64,000 bases of DNA from Phellopilus nigrolimitatus (lineage: Eukaryota; Basidiomycota; Agaricomycetes; Hymenochaetales; Hymenochaetaceae): assembly GCA_021029095.1 (NCBI GenBank), contig JAJOHG010000062.1, positions 1 through 64,000 on the forward strand, in the 5' to 3' direction. Each line of letters begins with the position of its first letter. The stretch's first letter is position 1. The translations under genes and the position numbers were made by a program. Below are positions 36,031 through 44,997 of the stretch, piece by piece. A model generated the notes under the pieces. It did not search any database and had not been told where the DNA came from. It worked only from the letters and a program-made list of their open reading frames with translations.

Positions 36031-37430
36031 GAGGATTCGCGGTGCGCGGCGTTCTCGCTGTTGCTGCTATAGATGGAGACAGATCGGCAGCGGCGGTGCC
36101 GGAGGACGTGCGGTTGACGACTAGGCAGGCGACGCTGAGGAGCTCCCTGGAACCCGGAGCTCAATTCCAAACGTTCGTGTTTAGCTTCAGTTCCTTCTCG
36201 AGTGGAAGATGGTCGGGAGGAAACCCGAGAGAGGACGTGAGTGACGTCATCCTTTCTACTAACGCATTTACACGCACGCGGGCAGGGCCTCGAAGTCCAC
36301 ATGAAGAGCACGGTGGGCATTGCGAAGCAGATGTAGCGCACGAAACAGTTCCTTCATGTATCGTAGATGAGCGATTAGATACAAATTTCGAGATAATTAA
36401 CAGCAAAGGTAACAATAGCGAGAGGCCTGCGGTCAACGTGTGAGTGGACTGCGGAAGCCGGGAAGCCGTGAACGCTGGAGGGCACCTCGAAAAGCGGAAA
36501 GACGGCGAACATGCTCCCCACGGTCGGCACTGAGGACGAGCGAGGCGATCCGCACAAGGAGGTGCAGGCGGGCGTATGCGCGATGACAGCGTCCGTACAC
36601 GTCATCGATTCGGCGCACAAAGACGAGGCCAACAGCGCACCGGACTCCATTGAAACGAGGATGCGCTCCCGTCCCGCCTTCATTGAGCTTCCACACCTTG
36701 TTGTTCTGCGCTCAAGGGCAGAGGGAGCTTCTCGGCCGACCGCCATCGCCCGTGCCGTAGCCAGAAATGAAAACACAGGATCGAGTTTGCTTTTCCTGCT
36801 CGCCGTTAACCCCTCAGCGCGTCGCCGCCGCCGTCGCCGCCGCATCCTCGCGATCCGCTCTCCAAGTAGAGCCCGCGATGCTCAACGCAACTGCCAGCGA
36901 TGCGCGTTGGGCACGGAAGTTCGAGGTCCCCGCGAAGAGCGCAGTGGGTAACGTGAAGCAAAAAAAAAAAAAAGGGGGCAGGAGCGGGATGCACGAAAGC
37001 ACGAGTTATGGGCGGGTGCGTCGCCCGTTGCCAAGACCGGGAGCGTGGGCACGGCGGGGGGCGAGTCAAATTGTCGGTGCGCGTGCTTGTGCACCGGTGT
37101 GTGCGGATAAGCAGGGAGCGCGGACGTCAGCGACGGGGTCCACAGGGATGCGCCGCTCGCGCCGTCGCGAGACTGAATTAGCCAGTGGGCGATCGTGAGT
37201 GCGCATCCGCTCTCTGATGTGTTGAAGACAACATGTGTCTGTTCTGTTGAACTACGACGTGCGCAATCTTGCTGGCGTACAAGGCTCGAAACGGATCCAT
37301 CGCGATTTGAGCAAATCAAAGCCGCGGCTGCGTCGATCGCGGCATCGAGGGCCTCCATGGAGACAGGGCAGGATGCACGCAGAACTTGAGTTCATCTTCA
37401 GAATTGAAAGGGATCGTCGAGGATGACGGA
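36030..37430 (+). repeat. Orphan copy of the NLR 3' flank
   Basis: This matches 18330-19760 and 29930-31180. Shared strings include agtggactgcggaagccg (~36440) and the tract around 37380 equivalent to ggacttgagtccgtc. No NLR lies upstream, so an NLR copy was probably lost or this flank was moved. A run of 13 A lies at about 36961. ORFs in it do not keep frame between copies. Confidence 0.6.
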
Positions 37431-37559
37431 ATTTAGGATCAGTTATTTATTGGGCTGAGCATGTCTGATAGAAACATGTAAATATTTTGAGGTAGAGGCA
37501 GCAGGAGCAAGCGTTAATAGAAACCATGGTCGTCATCGAGTGCCTCGAGCCCGAGTCCG

Positions 37560-37790
37560 AGCCGAGCGTGTGCGGTCAGGTCAACGTGCCTTTCATCTCG
37601 GTGATCACGCTCAGCTCGTGCTTTCTGCAACTCATCTGGGCTCCGCGTCCGCGAGGACTGCGTGTCTTCTCGAATCTCTGCCTGCTTGAAGGCCCAATCC
37701 GACGCATTTGCACATGCGAACTTCGGTCTCGGACTCTTTCAAAATAGACCGTCAGCGCGCGCGATCGTTCCTGTCGGCTGCAGAAATCAT
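37560..37790 (-). pseudogene. Decayed inverted counterpart of the coiled-coil fragment
   Basis: The minus strand aligns with 35610-35790 (ctgcagccgacag, then ...gagttgcagaaagcacg). Stops interrupt it. With the plus-strand copy it forms an inverted repeat pair flanking about 1.8 kb. Confidence 0.35.
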
Positions 37791-37828
37791 AGCGTTCGCA
37801 TATCGACGAGGATGACGAAGGACCTGAA

Positions 37829-38090
37829 TCAGTGACTTCCATCTATCTGATCCAGAAAAAACGATAAGCTCACCACCGTAACCTTTTGCGGAAGGTCACC
37901 GCGTCCAAGAATGCAGTGTGCCGACGCCAGGTCGGACAGTTCCCCGGGCTCCATTGATTCCTGGAGCACCTCGCGCAAAATCTCCATCTTTATCGTTCCA
38001 GTCTCGGTTTTGTCTGTGAGCTCGCCGTGGGCGTCGACGCTCTGTGGCAAGCGATGGCGGGTGTGGTGGCGATACTTAAGTCGGCATGTC
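37829..38090 (-). pseudogene. Possible exon of an unknown protein
   Basis: The minus strand holds an open stretch reading ETGTIKMEILREVLQESMEP, then GELSDLASAHCILGRGDLPQ, with host-like codon use. It lacks a clear start or splice partners. It may be part of the same decayed gene as the coiled-coil fragments. Confidence 0.25.
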
Positions 38091-38269
38091 GAAGTCGGTG
38101 GAGGCCGAGTCGGTGCAGGATTCGTGGTACATGCCGCCTTCACTGCTGTTGCTTTGGGCAGACAGACGCCATCGACGGCAGGGGTGTCGGAGGATGTGCG
38201 ATTGGTGACTGAGCAGTTGCCATCGGCGCGACGCTCGTAGTTTTGTCAGTGTCAGTCCCGACACTACGA

Positions 38270-38764
38270 TGCGGAGTTCGATTCCATTGTGATGAGCGAC
38301 CCCAGAGCAGTAGTCGCGAATATGAGGGGCTCCCTACGCGCGGACGGCGAGGCGGGCGTGGAGGCCGTGGAAGAGGTGGCCCGCCCAGAGATGACTGGGA
38401 CGACGGGCGCCGCGGCGGCAGCGACTGGGACCATGACGGGGATCGCAGTCGCAGATACCGAGACGATTATGAGGGAGGAGGGAGAGGTCGCGGACGCGGC
38501 CGTGGTGGAGGTTACAATGGCGACCGTTTCGACGACAGAGGTGCGTATGGCGGTGCTCCGCCCCCGCCGCATAATAGCTATGGAGGTCCTGGGCCATCTG
38601 GCCCTCCGCAGCAGCAGCGAGATTTGGGCGTGGTAACCATAGCAATGTCGAGTCCAACCCGGGCTGGAGAGCGGGTTCAGAAGTGTCCGAGGGTTAGTTC
38701 GAAGGCCTTCACCTGGGGACTGAGGAAAGGAGAAGCGGACAGAACGCCAAGGGAGGCAAGCTGA
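38270..38764 (+). pseudogene. RGG-rich RNA-binding-type protein fragment
   Basis: A frame encodes SSSREYEGLPTRGRRGGRGG, then an Arg/Gly/Asp-rich tract (GGGRGRGRGRGGGYNGDRFD) and a PPPPHNSYGG segment. RGG boxes of this kind are seen at the ends of fungal RNA-binding proteins. No RRM or other folded domain is present. Around 38615 a second frame (ARFGRGNHSNVESN) looks like the natural continuation, implying one indel. It is probably a captured 3' gene fragment. Confidence 0.4.
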
Positions 38765-39026
38765 GGCAGAAGAAGGCGATAATTCTTGTCTCAGACGTGC
38801 AAGTTACTTCGCAAGGTGGTCTCCAACAAAATCTTCTGGCTAGAACGCCTCCGTGCGCTGGAACATGAGTATGCACCCGATCCGCCATGTGTTCGTTAGT
38901 GATCTCGCCTGGCAAGAACGGCGCACCCTAGTTGTGCGCGCGCTTCGGCGCCAGCGCTGTGTGCAGCCTGCGAATGGATTGCCGCGAACGCTGTCGCGGG
39001 TTGCTCAGGTGCTTCAAGGCGCGCTA

Positions 39027-39176
39027 CAGGCTTTCCGGAAAACCTTGTCAGTACGCACTTTTTTTTTCAACTTTTGTGCTGTATCTCCATTTGGCAATAG
39101 TTGCTATGTATGGTAATAGTTGCTAAAATCAGTAATAGTTGCTTAATGCGGACACTGCCATTTGCGGGTGATCGGC
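39027..39176 (+). repeat. Left terminal inverted repeat
   Basis: 150 bp, nearly identical to the reverse complement of 44460-44610. The visible difference is around the T-run (nine T then CAAC here; eight T then CACAAC there). It contains three direct copies of aatagttgct. Confidence 0.85.
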
Positions 39177-39218
39177 TCGTGGACACGACAAGTCATGAAA
39201 GACTTCAGCAGTACTCAT

Positions 39219-39470
39219 TAATAGAAATCCACAAAGGTATTTCTTGTGTAAAGCGGCAGCGCAGAGGGATCACAAAGATCAGAGGCTTTAGAGTACTTGT
39301 GTATTCGTACAGGAGTAGCTGCCCTTATATACCCAAGGGCTACATGATCAGTAAGCAAAAGAGATGTCGCAATAATGATGCGATACAGTGCTGAGCGAGC
39401 AACATGAGTAAGACAATAGAAACTGACTAAGAGACCGTAAGTGACCATGAGTAATGCTAATTATCTAATA
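39219..39470 (-). repeat. 3' LTR of the copia element
   Basis: 252 bp with no difference from the 5' LTR that I can see; both also give the same 76-codon minus-strand translation. Confidence 0.88.
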
Positions 39471-39479
39471 CTCCTCCTC
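39471..39479 (-). promoter_or_regulatory. Polypurine tract
   Basis: Minus strand GAGGAGGAG abuts the 3' LTR, where plus-strand DNA synthesis would start. It overlaps the last codons of the polyprotein. Confidence 0.7.
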
Positions 39480-42400
39480 AAACGCGCAATCCGAGTCTTT
39501 CGGTGAAGCGTTTGACTTTAACAGGGACAAGCGCCTTGGTAAACATGTCTGCCTCGTTGTCGTCCGTTTTGACGTATTCGAGGTGAATAGTACGCTTGTC
39601 GACGTGCTCGCGAATCCAATGATAACGAATGTCGATGTGTTTCGTACGAGGGTGGAATCGCTCCTCCTTGGCCGTGGCGAGGGCCGACTGATTGTCACAG
39701 AAGATGGTGACGGGGAGGGTGTTCATTTTGAGGACGTCGAGTAGGATGTCTGCAAGCCAAATCGCTTCTTTGGCGGCATGCGTGAGGGCGACGTACTCGG
39801 CTTCGGTGGTGGAGAGTGTAACGATCTCCTGCCGCTTCGATGACCATGAGATCGCGGCGCCGAATAACTTGAAAACGTAGCCAGAAATGGCGTGTCGTCC
39901 CTCAGTGGACATGCCGTCCGCATCCGAATATCCAACCAATCCTTGTCCTTCTCCTCCCAAAACTAACCATTGTTCCTTCGTCGCTTTGAGATACTGGAAG
40001 ACTCGCTTCACAGCTTCCCAGTGGGCGTAGCCCGGGTTCTCCATGAACCGCGCGAGTTGTCCTACAGCGTAGGCGGTATCGTAGCGAGTGACGTCCGTAG
40101 CGTATCGCAGTGCTCCTGTAGCGCCTCGAAAGGGTCGCTTCGCCATTTCCTCGATGTCGGCGTCGTTGGTGGGACAGTTGTCCTTCGTTAGTTTTGCATC
40201 GGGGAGCATAGGCGTGTTAGCGTCACGAGCGTCGGCAAAACCGTATCGATGGAGGATGGTGTTGATATATGAGAGCTGGCGTAGCATGATCGTTCGTTTA
40301 GCGCGGTCGCGCTTGATTTCGATGCCTAAAAGCCAATTAATTTCTCCTCCATCGGTAAACTCTACCTGTTTGCCGATTAATTTCTTTAATTTGGCGAGGT
40401 ATGCGACGCTGCTCGAAATAAGCGTTAAATCGTCAACATGCGAGAATGTTATTGTCATGGCCCCATCTGGGTGATGACGAAACCAAACCGCATATTCTTT
40501 GTTGGCACGACTTAGCCCTGCTGAGGCAAGCGTCTTGCATAATACCTGATACCATCGTCGTCCTGACTGCTTAAGTCCATAAAGCGCCCTACGAAGGCGC
40601 AAGACTTGTCCTGGTTTGATGCCGGGCATGGTATAACCAGCCGGCGGACGTGCGTAAATGATTTCGTCGTCGTCGAGTTTGCCGTACAGGTATGCTGACT
40701 TGATGTCAATCTGCTGGATCTCCATATCGTGTGCAGCAGCGTAGGCCAATATGGCGCGAACGGTGGCGAGACGAGCGACGGGTGCGAATGTGTCGTCAGA
40801 GTAATAATCCACTCCATCGACCTGCGAAAAACCTTGAGCGACCAACCGAGATTTATACTTATCGATGGTTCCATCTGCCCGGCGTTTAGTACGGTGAACG
40901 AACCGCAAGCCAATCGTCTTGGCGCCCGGTGGAAGGTCGACGTATTCGAAGACTTCGCGCTGAATAAGAACATTTGATTCGGTGTTCATGGCATTGTACC
41001 ATTGCGCGGCGTCGGGGCGTTTGTTGACTTGGGCGATGGTGGTCGGGTCGTCTTGGTTGTCTCCTCCTGTGGCTAGCCAGACTTCGGCTGACATAGCCTG
41101 TGGTGGAGGGGCGTCTTCATCGTATTCGAGTTGTTGGACACGGCGCGATGCCTTCTTTTGGCGTTTGCCGCGTCCTTCCTCGGTGCTGGTGTCTTCGGGT
41201 ACGAGCGTTTCGTCTGAACTGGTGACTGGTAGTGTCGTCGTTTGCGGCTCTTCGTCGTTCTCAGGCTCGGTTACTGGGCCAATGTCGACTTCGACTGGTT
41301 GCTCCTCCTGAACGTCGGAGGGCTGCAAATTTAGCATTTGAATGTTGCGCTCGGTAGATACCTTGCGCTCTTTCTCCCAGTAAACGCGATGACCTTTCGC
41401 TGTTTCGTCAGGTCCAAGCCAGCGGCCTAAGGTGCCGCGGTTGTCGAGCTTTTCAGCTGATTCGAGCCGAATGACGCATCGTTGTCCAAAACGATAAACC
41501 CATTGGAGGTTCGGCGGGTGACCGAAGCGTACCTCGTAAGGTGATCTGAAACCAAGCGCCGAGTGCGGTGTCCGATTATAAACATATGAGACGTACTGTA
41601 AGCACTCTCCCCACAGCCATGTGGGTAAGTGCGCGCTGGCCAAATTGGCCCTTATTGCATTGAATATTGTGCCATGAGCACGTTCCGCAACTCCATTTTG
41701 CTGCGGCGTATCGTGGACGGTGAGGCGGCGAATCGTGCCGTTAGCCTCGAGATACTGGCTGAATTCGCGCGAAAGGAAAGCGCCGTCGTTGTCGGACTGG
41801 AGGACTTTGATCGTAATATTGTGCTGAGTTTTAAGCAGCGACTGCCAGCCGACGTATTTTGACATGGCGTCCAATTTCGCGGTCATAGTTTGCATTTGAA
41901 GCCATCGAGTTTTGTCGTCCACGATCGTAAGCGCGTAGCGTGCGTGGTTAATTGTCCTAACCTTCGCCGGACCCCAAATATCCATGTGAAAATGGTCGCC
42001 GAACTCCTTGGCGAGGGGACTGGTGCGTTCAGAAGGGATAGGCGTTCGTCTGATTTTGCCAAGCGCGCAGGCGAGGCAATCCTTCTCGATATCCTGCTTA
42101 GGGTCGAGACGCATGCCGACGAGTTTGCCATCGTTGTTGAGACGGCGAATGTAACCATAATTGATATGGCTAAGTCGACAGTGAATATCGTATAGCGAGA
42201 GTAGCGGCCAATCTTTAGACCGCACGTCGGTGTCGGCAGCGTTGGCGTGATGACGGTGCCAGCGAATAGCGTACAAGTCGTTCTGGAGAGCGATGTCGGC
42301 GATGATAGTGCCGACCCGGTTCTTGATCCACAAGTGTCCTCGACTAAAGAGACACGCGTAGCCCGCTTTATCGAGCTCCGGGACCGAAATAAGCGTAGAG

Positions 42401-44022
42401 TGTAAATCCGGCGCATAGCGAACGTCACTCAGCTTCATGACATTCTGTTTGTCCTGGCAAGGGACAGTGACGTCCATGTCTCCAGAATGTGTCGACTCGA
42501 AATATTGGCCGTTGGCCGTGCGAATAGTGACGGGCTCCGTGAGCTGGACGTTGTAGAGCCGATTAATCTCCGGCGTAAGATGGAGGGTTGCCGCGGAATC
42601 AAAGGCGTCGATGCGGTAAGTTGATGCTGCAGAGGCTTGCTCCTCGGTGGCACACAGCCAGGCGTTGTCGGGTAGCTCCTCGATAAACGCAGCAGAAGCT
42701 GATGCGGTCGTCGACTTGTTCTCCTCCTTCTTGTCGTCCTTCTTGTCGTCTTTCTTCTTCGACTTGTCGTCTGTCGCTTCGCTGGCCGACTCGCGCTTTC
42801 GCTTTGGCGAAGGACATTTGTTGGCAAAGTGACCGAATCCAGAGCAGTTGTAACATTTCTTGTTGGAATCGTCGGACTTGCCATCGCGCTGGCCATGACC
42901 CTGGCCTCCTCCGCGACCACGTCCACCGCGGCCGCCTCGTCCGGATCCTCTGCCACGACCTCCTCCTCGGCCGCGGCCTCCTCCGGAATAATTCGCCTGC
43001 TCCTCCTTGCGCTGACCTGACTTCGCTAAGACGGTCTTGGAGGCGGCTTTCGATCGTAATGCGTTTACTACCTCGGTGGCAGTGAAAGCGCGCGTCTGGG
43101 GCTGGATCGGTTGCTGGCCGGCCGGTATGTTCTGGTTGATGGCCGCCATTTGAGCGATGATGATCGCATTCACGGTGTCGATATTGCCCTTCAGACTTTG
43201 GATGACGTCGCGATAGCTCTCCGGTACCGAGGCCGAGAGCGCATTGATGAAAGTTTCGTCGGATACATTGCGGCCAAATTCCGCAAGTTTACTGCGAACG
43301 TCGAGCATTTGATCGATGTGCTTATCAATTCCTTTATCATCATGACATTTGAGTTGGTATAGCTTAGCTTCGGTAACTGCCTCAACGGTCTGGTTAACGA
43401 CATTATAATCGCGCTCCAAAACCGTAAGGACTTCGTGCGCGTGTTCGAAGGTCATAACCTTCAGGAAAACTTGTGTCGGAAGCTTCCCATTGATCGCAGC
43501 GACAAGCTGATCGTCCAGGCTAACCATGGCCGCGTCATTGGCAGCCGGTGGTCCGATAAGCAGGGCTCGGCCGCCTGCTGCTCGAGCGCATTGCCTGATG
43601 CGAGCGATCCACGGCCGGTAATTCGAGCCGTCGGGCTTAAGCTGTTCGACATCAGAGAAAACTTTTGCGACTTCAACCATTGTGAGAATTCGACGATAGG
43701 TGAGGGGTGGCTGTGCTGGTGCAGTAGCGATAACAGGTGTAGGGATAAATGCGAGGAACTCAGCGAAAATATCCCAATCAAACAGCCAATTAAACGAGTT
43801 AGCTTGGTATGCAGCTACACGTGTGTCGAAGTCAACCTGTCTAGGCTGGAACTGGATGAGGTCGTCGGGAGTGTCTTGGAACGCCTCAAGTAGATCGTTT
43901 GAGATAGGGATCCACGGGTCGATGGGAGTCCCGGTCTGAGCAAGGTTAAGGCGAGATGTGAGTCGAGGTCGAGAGGTCGTATATGCGAGTGTGACGGTTT
44001 GATTGTGACGGATAAGTTTCAT
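39478..44022 (-). CDS. Copia Gag-Pol polyprotein, intact, 1514 aa
   Basis: A single frame without a frameshift between gag and pol. Gag covers about the first 370 residues (VEQLKPDGSNYRPWIARIRQ). A CCHC knuckle CYNCSGFGHFANKC lies at about 386-400, with RGG-rich sequence ahead of it. The aspartic protease site reads FDSAATLHL at about 474, with Ala where DSGAT is usual. The HHCC domain and integrase (HMDIWG, SDNDGAFLS, QNGVAERAHGTI) are at about 590-780. Reverse transcriptase has VAQGFSQVDGVDY and the catalytic SHVDDL at about 1195. RNase H has STTEAEYVALTHAAKEAIWL at about 1385. All key residues for transposition appear present. The start is the first ATG after the primer-binding site. Confidence 0.93.
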   Translation of the reverse strand: MKLIRHNQTVTLAYTTSRPRLTSRLNLAQTGTPIDPWIPISNDLLEAFQDTPDDLIQFQPRQVDFDTRVAAYQANSFNWLFDWDIFAEFLAFIPTPVIATAPAQPPLTYRRILTMVEVAKVFSDVEQLKPDGSNYRPWIARIRQCARAAGGRALLIGPPAANDAAMVSLDDQLVAAINGKLPTQVFLKVMTFEHAHEVLTVLERDYNVVNQTVEAVTEAKLYQLKCHDDKGIDKHIDQMLDVRSKLAEFGRNVSDETFINALSASVPESYRDVIQSLKGNIDTVNAIIIAQMAAINQNIPAGQQPIQPQTRAFTATEVVNALRSKAASKTVLAKSGQRKEEQANYSGGGRGRGGGRGRGSGRGGRGGRGRGGGQGHGQRDGKSDDSNKKCYNCSGFGHFANKCPSPKRKRESASEATDDKSKKKDDKKDDKKEENKSTTASASAAFIEELPDNAWLCATEEQASAASTYRIDAFDSAATLHLTPEINRLYNVQLTEPVTIRTANGQYFESTHSGDMDVTVPCQDKQNVMKLSDVRYAPDLHSTLISVPELDKAGYACLFSRGHLWIKNRVGTIIADIALQNDLYAIRWHRHHANAADTDVRSKDWPLLSLYDIHCRLSHINYGYIRRLNNDGKLVGMRLDPKQDIEKDCLACALGKIRRTPIPSERTSPLAKEFGDHFHMDIWGPAKVRTINHARYALTIVDDKTRWLQMQTMTAKLDAMSKYVGWQSLLKTQHNITIKVLQSDNDGAFLSREFSQYLEANGTIRRLTVHDTPQQNGVAERAHGTIFNAIRANLASAHLPTWLWGECLQYVSYVYNRTPHSALGFRSPYEVRFGHPPNLQWVYRFGQRCVIRLESAEKLDNRGTLGRWLGPDETAKGHRVYWEKERKVSTERNIQMLNLQPSDVQEEQPVEVDIGPVTEPENDEEPQTTTLPVTSSDETLVPEDTSTEEGRGKRQKKASRRVQQLEYDEDAPPPQAMSAEVWLATGGDNQDDPTTIAQVNKRPDAAQWYNAMNTESNVLIQREVFEYVDLPPGAKTIGLRFVHRTKRRADGTIDKYKSRLVAQGFSQVDGVDYYSDDTFAPVARLATVRAILAYAAAHDMEIQQIDIKSAYLYGKLDDDEIIYARPPAGYTMPGIKPGQVLRLRRALYGLKQSGRRWYQVLCKTLASAGLSRANKEYAVWFRHHPDGAMTITFSHVDDLTLISSSVAYLAKLKKLIGKQVEFTDGGEINWLLGIEIKRDRAKRTIMLRQLSYINTILHRYGFADARDANTPMLPDAKLTKDNCPTNDADIEEMAKRPFRGATGALRYATDVTRYDTAYAVGQLARFMENPGYAHWEAVKRVFQYLKATKEQWLVLGGEGQGLVGYSDADGMSTEGRHAISGYVFKLFGAAISWSSKRQEIVTLSTTEAEYVALTHAAKEAIWLADILLDVLKMNTLPVTIFCDNQSALATAKEERFHPRTKHIDIRYHWIREHVDKRTIHLEYVKTDDNEADMFTKALVPVKVKRFTERLGLRV

Positions 44023-44059
44023 AAGCTAAGCGAAGTACGAAGCGCGCCTCAGAGCCCAA

Positions 44060-44070
44060 GGCTCATAACC
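44060..44070 (-). promoter_or_regulatory. Primer-binding site matching initiator tRNA-Met anticodon arm
   Basis: Directly next to the 5' LTR the minus strand reads GGTTATGAGCC. Its complement GGCTCATAACC equals the anticodon stem-loop of eukaryotic initiator tRNA-Met as I know it. This is the half-tRNA priming arrangement described for Drosophila copia, rather than pairing with the tRNA 3' end. Confidence 0.65.
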
Positions 44071-44322
44071 TAATAGAAATCCACAAAGGTATTTCTTGTG
44101 TAAAGCGGCAGCGCAGAGGGATCACAAAGATCAGAGGCTTTAGAGTACTTGTGTATTCGTACAGGAGTAGCTGCCCTTATATACCCAAGGGCTACATGAT
44201 CAGTAAGCAAAAGAGATGTCGCAATAATGATGCGATACAGTGCTGAGCGAGCAACATGAGTAAGACAATAGAAACTGACTAAGAGACCGTAAGTGACCAT
44301 GAGTAATGCTAATTATCTAATA
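44071..44322 (-). repeat. 5' LTR of the copia element
   Basis: 252 bp. On the minus strand it starts TATTAGATAATTAGC and ends GATTTCTATTA. The usual TG..CA ends are absent, replaced by TA..TA. A TATA-like box GTATATAAGG lies at 44175-44184. Confidence 0.88.
44175..44184 (-). promoter_or_regulatory. TATA-like box in the 5' LTR
   Basis: Minus strand GTATATAAGG inside the LTR, about 105 bp from the LTR-interior border. It is a likely core promoter for the genomic RNA. Confidence 0.5.
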
Positions 44323-44459
44323 CTCATGCCCTTCCGAAAGATCAGTGAAGACATAAAAATGCGTGGCTACATGACAATGGCTATGTTCCTGATGACATCT
44401 ATGAAATACTTGACTTCTCTGAACACAGTCTTCACAGCTGGCAGCACAACTGTCCACGC

Positions 44460-44610
44460 GCCGATCACCCGCAAATGGCAGTGTCCGCATTAAGCAACTA
44501 TTACTGATTTTAGCAACTATTACCATACATAGCAACTATTGCCAAATGGAGATACAGCACAAAAGTTGTGAAAAAAAAGTGCGTACTGACAAGGTTTTCC
44601 GGAAAGCCTG
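44460..44610 (-). repeat. Right terminal inverted repeat
   Basis: The inverted partner of 39027-39176, ending CCGGAAAGCCTG directly before TA. Confidence 0.85.
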
Positions 44611-44707
44611 TAAACAAAAGGCACCCGCCGTCACTATAAGAATTATTGCTCGACCCGACTGACTGACTCATACGTACGTAGACACCCACCCCACGAGCGT
44701 CGCCTAG

Positions 44708-44997
44708 GGGAGAACGCTGTCTGCACATTGTCATCTGTTTTGGCTTTGATCACCGTAGACAGAAAGTGCGAACGTATACCAGAATATTCATACACTGAGG
44801 CGCGACGGTCGCGAATAGGCAAAAACACACAAAGCAAAAATAAAATAAAACAATCCGGCGTCGGCGTCTAATCCAAAATAGGACAATCATACTCATGCGT
44901 CCGACCATCGATAGCGCACGACTTACTCCTGACTACCATCGTCTTGCTCTCAAGTCAACCAAGCCTCCCAGTTTCTCGCTCTTCTTTACAGTTCATC
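44708..44997 (+). promoter_or_regulatory. Conserved 5' flank of NLR-3
   Basis: Homology with the upstream blocks of NLR-1 and NLR-2 begins at about 44708 (ggggagaacgctgtctgcaca), about 100 bp beyond the right inverted repeat. The module part further upstream, with MBL, is absent. Confidence 0.45.

Larger units (their letters stand above)
39219..44322 (-). mobile_element. Full-length Ty1/copia LTR retrotransposon
   Basis: 5104 bp on the minus strand: two 252-bp LTRs that look identical, an uninterrupted 1514-codon Gag-Pol frame, a primer-binding site next to the 5' LTR and a polypurine tract next to the 3' LTR. A 5-bp target duplication CTCAT lies at 39214-39218 and 44323-44327. Domain order integrase before reverse transcriptase defines copia. 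It is probably a recent insertion and possibly active. Confidence 0.92.
39027..44610. mobile_element. MITE-like element with 150-bp terminal inverted repeats, split by a copia insertion
   Basis: The ends are inverted repeats (39027-39176 and 44460-44610) beginning CAGGCTTTCCGGAAAACC and flanked by TA on both sides (39025-39026, 44611-44612). A TA duplication with CAG ends fits the Tc1/mariner-pogo type. Without the inner retrotransposon the element is about 475 bp, with no transposase recognised, so it is a non-autonomous element. Confidence 0.75.

Noticed and set aside
44317..44535. Possible transposase remnant inside the MITE
   Set aside because: Short frames on either side of the copia insertion show no DDE/D-type motif or helix-turn-helix. 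The element is treated as non-autonomous.
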